Assembly (NCBI RefSeq): GCF_012273895.1
Contig: NC_052109.1
Coordinates: 4,726,432-4,790,431, forward strand
Length of the DNA: 64,000 nucleotides
DNA from: Zerene cesonia
Lineage: Eukaryota > Arthropoda > Insecta > Lepidoptera > Pieridae
Direction: 5' to 3'
The position numbers were made by a program, and so were the translations under genes. The notes under the pieces are model-generated. The model worked only from the letters and a program-made list of their open reading frames with translations, had not been told where the DNA came from and searched no databases. Below are positions 1 through 9,115 of the stretch, piece after piece. Within the stretch, counting starts at the first letter, position 1. Each line of letters starts with the position of its first letter.

Positions 1-2845
1 TTATCTTTAAAATTAGCCATTGCTCAGCTAAAATCGAAAGTGATGACATCCCTGCTAATTAACCCAAATGTTAAATTTGACCTCGTCATAACAGAAGCTG
101 ATGTACCTCTTTTGTATGCGATTGCTGAAAAATATCAAACTCCACACATTTCTATTACTGCGTCGAGTGGAAAAGTCCACCAGTATGAATCTAAAGGCAC
201 TCCCATTCATCCCATACTTTATCCAGATGTCAATGCCTTAAACCACAGAAATATAACGGGGTGGCAAAAAATTGTTGAGCTCTATCGTCATTTCAGCACA
301 AGAAATGAATATTACAATAATTACCTTCCCCTTTGCGATGTTGCTGCTAAGAAAATGTTTGGACTCAAAAGAGACTTAATAGAGGTTGAATACGATATCG
401 ACATATTGTTAATAGCTAGTAATCCACTTTTAATCGGTAATAGACCAACTGTTCCAGCAATTTCTTTCGTCGATCGTCTTCAAATTAAGCCAGGATACCC
501 CTTACAACAGGTAGTTGGATATGTTTAACTTATTACAGTTAATGAGATTGTGTTTTATTGCTTAGATACTAATTAAAATTATAATTTACAGGATTTGAAA
601 ATAATTTTAGATTCAGCGCCGAAAGGTGTTATATATTTCAGCTTCGGTGCAATTCAGGAACCTGAACATCTTTCCACCAGTATACTACAAACTCTAGCTG
701 ATGCGTTTCGAGAGATGCCGTTCACAATACTGTGGAAGATTGGCAATGCGACAGTGGTGAATTTGCCAGAAAACGTAATCACCAATGTTTGGTTTCCTCA
801 NNNNNNNNNNNNNNNNNNNNNNNNNNNNNNNNNNNNNNNNNNNNNNNNNNNNNNNNNNNNNNNNNNNNNNNNNNNNNNNNNNNNNNNNNNNNNNNNNNNN
901 NNNNNNNNNNNNNNNNNNNNNNNNNNNNNNNNNNNNNNNNNNNNNNNNNNNNNNNNNNNNNNNNNNNNNNNNNNNNNNNNNNNNNNNNNNNNNNNNNNNN
1001 NNNNNNNNNNNNNNNNNNNNNNNNNNNNNNNNNNNNNNNNNNNNNNNNNNNNNNNNNNNNNNNNNNNNNNNNNNNNNNNNNNNNNNNNNNNNNNNNNNNN
1101 NNNNNNNNNNNNNNNNNNNNNNNNNNNNNNNNNNNNNNNNNNNNNNNNNNNNNNNNNNNNNNNNNNNNNNNNNNNNNNNNNNNNNNNNNNNNNNNNNNNN
1201 NNNNNNNNNNNNNNNNNNNNNNNNNNNNNNNNNNNNNNNNNNNNNNNNNNNNNNNNNNNNNNNNNNNNNNNNNNNNNNNNNNNNNNNNNNNNNNNNNNNN
1301 NNNNNNNNNNNNNNNNNNNNNNNNNNNNNNNNNNNNNNNNNNNNNNNNNNNNNNNNNNNNNNNNNNNNNNNNNNNNNNNNNNNNNNNNNNNNNNNNNNNN
1401 NNNNNNNNNNNNNNNNNNNNNNNNNNNNNNNNNNNNNNNNNNNNNNNNNNNNNNNNNNNNNNNNNNNNNNNNNNNNNNNNNNNNNNNNNNNNNNNNNNNN
1501 NNNNNNNNNNNNNNNNNNNNNNNNNNNNNNNNNNNNNNNNNNNNNNNNNNNNNNNNNNNNNNNNNNNNNNNNNNNNNNNNNNNNNNNNNNNNNNNNNNNN
1601 NNNNNNNNNNNNNNNNNNNNNNNNNNNNNNNNNNNNNNNNNNNNNNNNNNNNNNNNNNNNNNNNNNNNNNNNNNNNNNNNNNNNNNNNNNNNNNNNNNNN
1701 NNNNNNNNNNNNNNNNNNNNNNNNNNNNNNNNNNNNNNNNNNNNNNNNNNNNNNNNNNNNNNNNNNNNNNNNNNNNNNNNNNNNNNNNNNNNNNNNNNNN
1801 ACGTAATAACCAATGTTTGGTTTCCTCAACAGGAAATTTTGGGTAATTACCGTCTTATAATTTAGCTTATCCTAACTATGCCCAGAGATATTCAGCGACA
1901 CACAGCTAACATTCCAACACACAACGTATACAGAAGTATTAACAGAAAATAATTCCGCGTGTACTTAATAATTATTCTACCATTCAGTTGTTTTTTTAAA
2001 TGATATTTAATATCTCAATAAGGAAGTTTGTAATTTCGACGTTGCCAGCTTATAATTATAACTGTTTTTTTATATTTCAGCTCACCCTAATGTTAAAGCT
2101 TTTATAACACATGGCGGGCCACGTTCCTTAGAAGAGGCGATTTTCTACGAAGTTCCTATAATTGGGTTACCAACAGTGCGTTCTAGAAAAGTTTTTATTA
2201 GTGAAATAACTCGATATGGAACAGGAGAAATTTTGGATATTTATTCTTTAGACAAGGAGACTTTGAAACAAGTGGTGGCTGAAGTAGCAACCAACAATAA
2301 GTACGATTGGCTTTTTACCGTAATAAAATTACTTATTAGCGTCACAGTACACAGTAAAGTTACGTCAAAGTAAAGGTAGCTTATCTGTATAATATTATAG
2401 AATTCGATTAATTTGCTTTTAAGCCAGGTTCATGTTTAAGATCGTTCAATTATTGATGTGATTTATCTGCTCGGTCCCTATTGAGACATCATTTCATTAA
2501 ATTGTTTAAATTACAATTCATTTAATATCTGTATTATTTTATAGGTATAAGAATGATATGATTAAATTGAAAAGTATGGTTGTGAGCCCCGTGATATCCG
2601 GTCCCGAGAACGCTGTCTGGTGGACGGAATATGTTCTACGCAATGGAGGCGCGAAGTATCTGCGTTCTCCAGCAGTTGGAATAACATTCGTTAAATACTA
2701 TATGTTAGATATCGCTAGCATCTTGATTTCAATATCGTTTACTTTACTTTTGGCAACCTATTTCATTTTGCGAGCAATTTTCAGACGACTTTGTTCCCGC
2801 TTTGTAAATAAATTTGGTAATACAGGAAAATATAAAGCATTGTAA
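1..2845 (+). CDS. UDP-glycosyltransferase (UGT family 1), 5'-truncated by the window edge, four exons
   Basis: UGTs transfer a sugar from a UDP-sugar to small lipophilic acceptors and are type I membrane proteins of the endoplasmic reticulum. Exons read: 1-510 (frame 1, incomplete at 5'), 592-800 continuing after the N gap to 1842, 2081-2300, and 2545-2845 (TAA stop). Junction phases 0, 1 and 2 all match. Without the gap there are 417 codons; full insect UGTs have about 520, so the signal peptide and roughly 100 residues lie to the left. The signature region is in exon 3 (HPNVKAFITHGG, then EEA and a VPIIGLP stretch). Exon 4 has the conserved WWTEYVLRNGGAKYLRSP block, one membrane segment near codons 52-80 of that exon, and a short basic tail ending KYKAL, which fits a KXKXX ER-retrieval signal. 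Oddity: the usual G-D-Q after the VP..G.P block is R-S-R here, so sugar-donor binding may be impaired. Family membership is certain; the subfamily is not assigned. Confidence 0.9.
801..1800. other. 1000-N assembly gap inside UGT exon 2, probably not real sequence
   Basis: The run is exactly 1000 N, a placeholder size. The 28 bases before it (773-800) recur directly after it (1801-1828) with one mismatch (C at 780, A at 1808). Merging the two copies gives a UGT exon of 223 nt whose frame runs cleanly into the donor at 1843. The true gap length is therefore probably zero or negative, and the two contig ends are overlapping alleles. Confidence 0.85.
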
Positions 2846-3640
2846 TGTAAACAGCTACATTCCTTGAGTTAATTTATTATTTTCTGTTAATATAGTATTC
2901 AAATTAAAATATATGATTAAATGAATATGTTTAATAAATATGGATTTCATGAATGTCATCGGAATATACAGCTTTCAAATAATTTATAATGGTGCCACTA
3001 TTAACATTTGTAAGTGTATCAAATTATTAAAGCTTAATTGTTTTCTTATACTATTATTCAAATCACAACCTTCACCGAATACCATTGTAAATAATAATAG
3101 TATTTTAGTTAAAAATAAACCCAAAAAGACAAGATTTAATGGTAAAATCAAATATATTGTCTTCTTTATACAGAATATACGTGATAAGGAAATTATTTAA
3201 TCCTGACGATCCCAATCCAGGATCATAAGAATATATTCTTCTGAAATTATTGTATTGTCACCGATCCTTATTATGTACACACAAGGAGCTGTCCATTAAA
3301 CGGGGGTCAAAATTGAGTCTAAAGCAAGTTACAAAGGGCAGCATTGTATATGAATATATTATATCCTACTTATTACATTATGATACGAATTGTAATTATA
3401 AAAAATACTCTTAAATATCAGTCGAGATTTTACTCAAACCGAGCTCAAATGCCTTGTTGCTATTTGAAGTTAATAGTTGACAGATTATGTCAAATGTCTA
3501 CAAATTGTCAAAATTTGAGTTTCGACTTTCGAGTTCCGTAAATATACTTTTGTTTTGGGAATTTGAAAATAATATAAAATAAAATTGAATTGAATTGAAA
3601 ATAATAAAAAATTGAGAGCATCTTAGTTGAGCGTTCAATC
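2846..3640. other. UGT 3' UTR and UGT-JAMP intergenic interval
   Basis: An AATAAA polyadenylation signal lies at 2933-2938, about 90 bases past the UGT stop, and is a good candidate for the UGT 3' end. The rest is AT-rich. Short open frames at 2940-3200 and 3344-3541 have low-complexity composition and no recognisable family, and I treat them as chance. Confidence 0.6.
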
Positions 3641-3642
3641 TA

Positions 3643-3647
3643 TCAGT
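3643..3647 (+). promoter_or_regulatory. candidate initiator (TCAGT) of the JAMP gene
   Basis: TCAGT is the arthropod initiator consensus. This copy lies 81-85 bases before the JAMP start codon, a plausible leader length, and no intron is needed between them. No TATA box is evident at -30. The motif is short and could occur by chance; 5'-end RNA data would decide. Confidence 0.3.
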
Positions 3648-3727
3648 GTATGTCGTTTATTGTAAAGATACTGTTATTATAATAGCTAACAAGTTCTTGG
3701 TCGAATTTGTCTTCATACCCAGAAAAC

Positions 3728-5650
3728 ATGTCGACAGTACGAACTTGCCCTGGACTTTATTGTGGCCGAACAGAATTATCAGATAATTCCTGGAGTGAAT
3801 GTGGAGCCTGTCCTCGAGGATATAGGACCAATGCATCGAGCTATTGTGTTGAGTGTGCGGATGAGCCAACCCTATACGACTGGCAGTATCTTGGTTTTAT
3901 GGTACTACTGCCTTTAGTTCTGCACTGGTTCTTTATTGATATGGTCGCCCCTGGAAAAAAGTAAGATATTATGTATGAACTCCATTTTCAGTAATATCCA
4001 ATTTAAATATTTGTTAATACAATCAAATCTTGGGTACCTAAAAACGAAAGCACTTGCTTTTAACTGTAACTAAGTAAATATCAGGTGTTTATACTCTGTT
4101 GCAACTGGTGTGAATTTAATAAAAAATAAATGATGTTAAAACCTGTAGTTTATAGCATTATAAAACTAGCTGTTCCCCTCAGTTTCACTCGCTTAGTGGT
4201 CCCTGTGTTATTCCAATTGTCCAGCTATCTATGTACCATATTTCATTGGAATTGGGTCAGTAGTTTTTGCATGAAAGAGTAACAAACATACACATACACA
4301 TGAAATGAAATGAAATTCTTTATTGTTGTTTTGTTGCAAAAGGCAGCCTTATCACTAGATAGAGATCTACACATACATCTATCCTCACAAACTTTTGCAT
4401 TTATAATATTGGTAGAATAACAACACATATTATGACTATGTGTTTTATATTTCAGAAAAGCAACAACAGTGACACAACACTTCTGTGCACTTCTGGAAGT
4501 ATTGACAGGAACAATAGGCGCACTATTAGTGTTGCCGCCAACAGGGTCATTGGCTCTACATGTGTGTACACCAAAGGCCCTGTCTGACTGGTATACCCTG
4601 CTGCATAACCCTCAACCAGATTATAAGGAAACTCTGCACTGTACACAAGAAGCTGTATATCCATTGTAAGTTGTTGAATACATTGTGGGACAATTCATAT
4701 ATATGAAGCCAATGCAATAGTTACAATTTGGTTCTGAATATTACAAGGTAGTAGTAGAAAGAAAGGAACATATGCATGAATTGTCAGAACCATTTTGATC
4801 TTGAATTAAGTTAATAAAAATTGAGTACTTCTCTGGACAGTACTCTCTACATTTATATTTTTAACTATATAAACATTCTTTTCATCATCACCATTTCATT
4901 TTTATAGTTCAATCAGATGCCTTTTAATGTTCTTAAATGTATGTTCTATTTCAGATATACCATAGTTCTACTGATATATGCATTCAGCCTTCTATTAACT
5001 GTGATATTGAGGCCAATTTTGCTTGCTTGGCTAAAGAACAATGCTGGCAAGCAGGCTATCTACAGTGCTCTCTACTTCTACCCCATACTGGTCCTCACTC
5101 ACACTGTGGCAGCTGGATTGATATGTAAGTTTATTTATGGACTTTTGTACTGTAAATTATGTTCTATTAAGCAATTATTTTGTATTCTCTGAACATAAAA
5201 AAACTCTAAACTTAATTTCGGTACCATAAACCTATTGCCACAAAAACTACTGAAAAATAAATTCTTTTTTGCCTCTGTACTAAAATCTGCTTTAGTTTAT
5301 AAATATTGGATGGTTATAATGGAAACAATATGCAAATGGAAAACTGTATTCAGTATTAATTTGTTCCAGATTGTGCATTTCCCTACATAATTATAATTAT
5401 ATCAATGATGACATCAGCATCACATTTCTCGATAAAAATAGATCAATCAGCACCAGCTCTACTCGTTTCATCCGTGAAAAACGCAAGGAACCTCATAATT
5501 CTTCTTGGCCACTGGCTAATACATGCATATGGCATCATATCGTTAACTGGCTTCAAGGAACTATGGTATCTTACGCTGGTGCCAGCTCCAGCTCTGTTCT
5601 ACATCCTAACCGCGCAATTCACGGACCCAATGAAGATTCACAATGATTGA
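3728..5650 (+). CDS. Jkamp: JNK1/MAPK8-associated membrane protein (JAMP/JKAMP), four exons, complete
   Basis: Exons 3728-3960, 4456-4665, 4955-5124 and 5370-5650 sum to 894 nt, or 297 codons plus TGA. Junction phases 2, 2 and 1 agree and all donors are GTAAG. The start is the ATG at 3728; an in-frame non-ATG extension upstream is ignored. Residues 1-40 hold the cysteine-rich CPGLYCGRTELS..CGACPRGYRTN..YCVEC module, followed by LYDWQYLGFM and a membrane segment with PLVLHWFFI. Exon 2 carries LSDWYTLLHNPQPDY and CTQEAVYPL, exon 3 ALYFYPIL, and exon 4 GHWLIHAYGI and ALFYILTAQF. These blocks and their order match the human JKAMP as I remember it (311 residues, multi-pass). The family protein sits in the ER or plasma membrane, binds JNK1 and, in mammals, links proteasomes and ER-associated degradation factors to the ER. 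Family identity is secure; role in insects is inferred from the family. Confidence 0.95.
4165..4301 (+). repeat. SINE-like repeat (family A), degenerate copy in JAMP intron 1
   Basis: The copy starts CTAGCTG with a CACTCGC-type head and continues through a tract (TATGTACCATATTTCATT, then GTCAGTAGTTTTTGCATG, then AAAGAGTAACAAACATACAC) shared with copies at 8950, 15694, 27695 and 36504. Many point differences suggest an old insertion. It lies in the intron between JAMP exons 1 and 2. Confidence 0.65.
4302..4390 (-). repeat. 3' tail of a non-LTR retroposon, reversed, JAMP intron 1
   Basis: Read on the - strand this is a GATAAGGCTGCCTTTTG-like block followed by AATAAAGAATTTCATTTCAT, the poly(A)-proximal end of a common lepidopteran retroposon. 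A forward relative occurs at 43797-43942 (GCGATAAGACTGCCTATTGT, ending in TTTCATTTCATT), and a more diverged one at 16610-16722. Confidence 0.55.
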
Positions 5651-7551
5651 CTAGCACGGAGCACTTTAGAGAAAATGGTGCTTTTTTGATCTTCCGCTGC
5701 TCCCAATGAAGAGCCGCGCCGTGTTAGGCGCAGACAAAGACATTATAACAATGATTCGAGTTTGTTTACAAATTATACGTGGTAAACGTATCGAAAGGTC
5801 ACTTTGTAAAGTTGTGAGTTTACTAGCTACTGACGAAATAAGGTGTTAAAGAACTGAACTGATATTGGAGTGCATGAGGTGTATAGAACATTAATTAATG
5901 TGGTTTGCACATGTGATATCTATTGTAAATATATTATATAGTAGTGATTATTTTCTTTCTAATATAAACAAATTTTCAGTGATAGTTTAAAAAATTATCC
6001 TATGGTTGAAATATAATTTTTAATATAAACTTAACTCATGTCATAGAATAGTATTCTTCATAAAAATGGAATTATGTAGATACTATGAAAGTTTCAGGTA
6101 ATAGAGTTATTAATATTCTTACAATATTTGTACGAAATAATTCAGAATTTAGAATTAATATTATCGAGTGCAACTAATTGAATAAATAATAATTGTTATT
6201 TTGCATCAGTTCCAATGTTTTATTGTTAGTGTATATAAGAGTTGGAAAATTGGTGTCCGTTTCATTAACATAAGACTTATTATTCATGAAATAATTGGAA
6301 TCGCTAGTTGCAAATAAATTATTGTAATCTAAATTTTTATTAAGATAATGCTGAATTAATCAAATTTATAATTTACAAAATAATAATAAGTTGTAAATAG
6401 TCATATCATTATATACAATTCTTAACTTAGTTAATGAAATATTGGCAATGTTTAGCTAGTTGGGATATGTGAAATGTTGGTTAACTAGATTTTGTAGTTT
6501 GTACGATTTTATCTGCACACAACATGCAGTCTGTGCACAACATGCAGTATATAATAAAGGGAAGTATAATAGAGTATAGGGAATTTTTTAAATATAAATT
6601 CTTTACATTGTAATCTGGGGATACCATGACGTCTTAAATCACTCTAGCTTAAAGATGTCATGGTTATCCCTTGTAGGCAAAAATAATCCATGTTATTAGT
6701 AAATAATTTAGATCAGTAGATTTTTGTACATAAAATATAAAAGTATACATTCATATCTACTATAATATAATAAATCTATAATAATAAAGAATTTGAATTT
6801 GAAATTGATAAAAAAGTGTAAGTACGACTACTCAAGGGTTTGCATATGAGTTGACACAATATGTATATGGTACAAAATATAATGTAAATTGTACAGTGTA
6901 CATGGCACATGAAATTCCTAAAACTTTCGTTAAGGAGTGTTATATAATTTATGTATGCATATTTCCATATTTATTGCTATGAATAAGACTTTAAAAATCT
7001 TGTTCTTGTTGAATGTTTCTAGTGGATTTTTTTCATTAAGTTTAGAAATATGGATGAATGGATGTATGGATGTTTGTTACTCTTGTATCTTTATGAAATT
7101 AGGTACATATGTATATTGTAGTCGGGATTAGCGTCTACTTGCCCAGGCACCACGCAAGTGACACAGCGGGTTACAGCTAGTAATCTATGAAATTTTAATT
7201 ACAGAGTCAGACTGATCGAACGGGGCAAAGGGTGAGACGCATGAGGAAGGAGCCCGAGTTAAATCCGCCATGTTGCTCAGGACCCTATTAAAGGGCTGTC
7301 ATGCGCATTTTTCAATGTTTGCATCTTAAACTATTGTTTATTATAAATGATTAAAGGTTATATGTAATTTTGTTTTAAAAGTGGAACATAGTTTTTGTGC
7401 TGTGAGAGATTGCAAATCGTCGGCTCGTGTTAGTTAGAATCTGCGTGTTCATAATTATAATTGACCGAGTTGTGGCAACCGCGACATTATCTAGGCGTTT
7501 TCGTATACTTCTCTTATCTATCTCTATCTCTCGAGATATCGTATATTGTTT
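5651..7551. other. JAMP 3' UTR and downstream non-coding DNA
   Basis: Candidate polyadenylation signals AATAAA occur at 6181-6186 and 6552-6557, so the 3' UTR could be 0.5-0.9 kb. A hairpin at 6617-6670 is listed separately. At 7130-7180 a GC-richer fragment ending in GGTTACAGCTAGTAATC resembles a repeat terminus. No open frame of note. Confidence 0.5.
6617..6670 (+). other. long hairpin, pre-miRNA-like or inverted repeat
   Basis: The 21-nt left arm (6617-6637, core CCATGACGTCTT) pairs with the right arm 6649-6670 (core AAGATGTCATGG). There is one G-U or A-C class difference, small one-base bulges in the GGGGATA/TTATCCC base, and an 11-nt loop. Pairing weakens outside this stretch. The loop and total length are on the short side for an animal pre-miRNA, so a small inverted-repeat element is equally possible. 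It lies about 1 kb past the JAMP stop on the same strand. Confidence 0.45.
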
Positions 7552-7712
7552 ACTAGCTGTTCGCCTCGGCTTGCCCGTGCATATATAGCTTTTGTCACTC
7601 AGTGAAGTTGCAGATTTCTAATTGTGAAAGAATTTTTGGAATTTGTGAAGTTGTTTTTGCGTGAAAACGTTACAAACATACAAAAGTTTCCTCTTTATAA
7701 TATTAGTGCAGA
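7552..7712 (+). repeat. SINE-like repeat (family E)
   Basis: Begins ACTAGCTGTTCGCCTCGGC and ends CTTTATAATATTAGTGCAGA. A reversed copy lies at 29470-29645 and shares the tract CACTCAGTGAAGTTGCAG and AACGTTACAAACAT. Having two copies in opposite orientation within one window supports a dispersed repeat. Confidence 0.7.
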
Positions 7713-8949
7713 TTGAGTAAGCATAAACAATAAATGGAAATAAATCCTATAACTTGTTTCCAAACAATTAAAAGTGTTCTTAAAAGTCACTCGTGTTGTA
7801 TGAGAGATAGTATTAAAATAATTTTCTATCTATATTCATCAACTATCAAAAACAAAATAAAAGTATTGAATTATTGTCTGCTATTTATTTTTATGATTCC
7901 CCTTTGAAGATTTCGGGTGAATACTGTCGAAAAAAATTGTTGATATTAAATATCAATGTGTGCTTCTGAGAAAATGTTGGTGGATTCCAATGTTCGCTCA
8001 AAGGCCCTGCGCTCGTATAGTCTATAATATTATAGGCCCTTAGAAACCCTCGTATTTAGGTTTGATCGTGTTACAACAAAAATCTATGTTAATATGTATT
8101 AGAAAGAGTATTCAGTTCACTTTTTATGTGGTTTAATTTTGTTTTAATTTAATTTTACAACACCGAGATAAGACATATTTTTAAGTAATTGGATCAAAAC
8201 TAACTTTGAAATAAACTCGAATACCATTATGTTAATTTTCTGAGTATAGTCGTTATCACAATCGTTATAATAAGCTTTAATAACCTATTAAAATAGAAAC
8301 TTTTTATATAGTAGGTATTGCTAAAATTATAAATATAAGCTCGGATTAATGAAATTACAAAGGGCTTTTACGATTTCAGCAAATATAATTATTTTTTCTC
8401 ATTACTGACTGAGATTTATGGAGGATTATACGTTTATATAAAATAAAGGAATCTAGAATATTATTTCGAACCGCGAGTTTATGCTAAATACAAATCTCGT
8501 CGACAGAGATGGGTCGGATGAGCAAAATAAAAAGAAAGGGCGGCGTTTATGGAAGGTCTCATTATTAAACGGTTTCTTTATTCTCTGACCTCAAAAAATG
8601 TCTTTTGTGTAGGTTCCTCCTCTTAATATAGGTACTTTACAATTTTATGTAACGGTAGACTCCATTACAATATGCCTAATAAGATTTATCATGCTTTTAA
8701 TTGAGGCTTTCAGACTTAATACGTGTATATGAATTGAGCAGAGCATTTTTCAGCAGAGCATGAAAATATTGGATTACCGTTAGCATGCACCATAGTTATA
8801 TAGTTCCTGATAGTTTTTAGACAGAGTTCCGGCCAATTCAGCCCTAAAAATCTACTTTTTAAAAACATGTCATTCAAAGCTTAAACAGCTCAAAATCTTT
8901 ATCGTGACCTAGTCTTCATTTCGTCCCTCATATTGTATAATCCTTCCTA
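7713..8949. other. AT-rich non-coding DNA
   Basis: No open frame, RNA gene or repeat boundary could be supported in this interval. Confidence 0.5.
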
Positions 8950-9115
8950 CTTCCTTCTAATATTATAAATGCGAAAGTTTGTAAGGATGTCTGTGTGTCT
9001 TGCTCTTTCACGCAAAAACTACTGAACCGATTGCAATGAAGTTTGGTACGTAGACAGCTGGACAACTGGAATAACATATAGGCAACTTTTTATCCCGATA
9101 TTCCTACGGGATACG
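8950..9115 (-). repeat. SINE-like repeat (family A), reversed, truncated
   Basis: Reads as the reverse complement of the copy at 15694-15896: TAATATTATAAATGCGAAAG, GTAAGGATGTCTGTGTG, CGCAAAAACTACTGAACCGA and TTTTATCCCGATATTCC are all shared. It stops at the CGGGATACG point, so the GCCCCGCGG head is missing. Confidence 0.75.

Noticed and set aside
595..1865. Long open frames (up to 403 codons) across the first N run on both strands
   Set aside because: They exist only because N codons contain no stops; the real coding sequence is UGT exon 2, which ends at 1842.
3657..4669. - strand open frames opposite JAMP exons 1 and 2
   Set aside because: Antisense shadows of well-conserved JAMP coding sequence.
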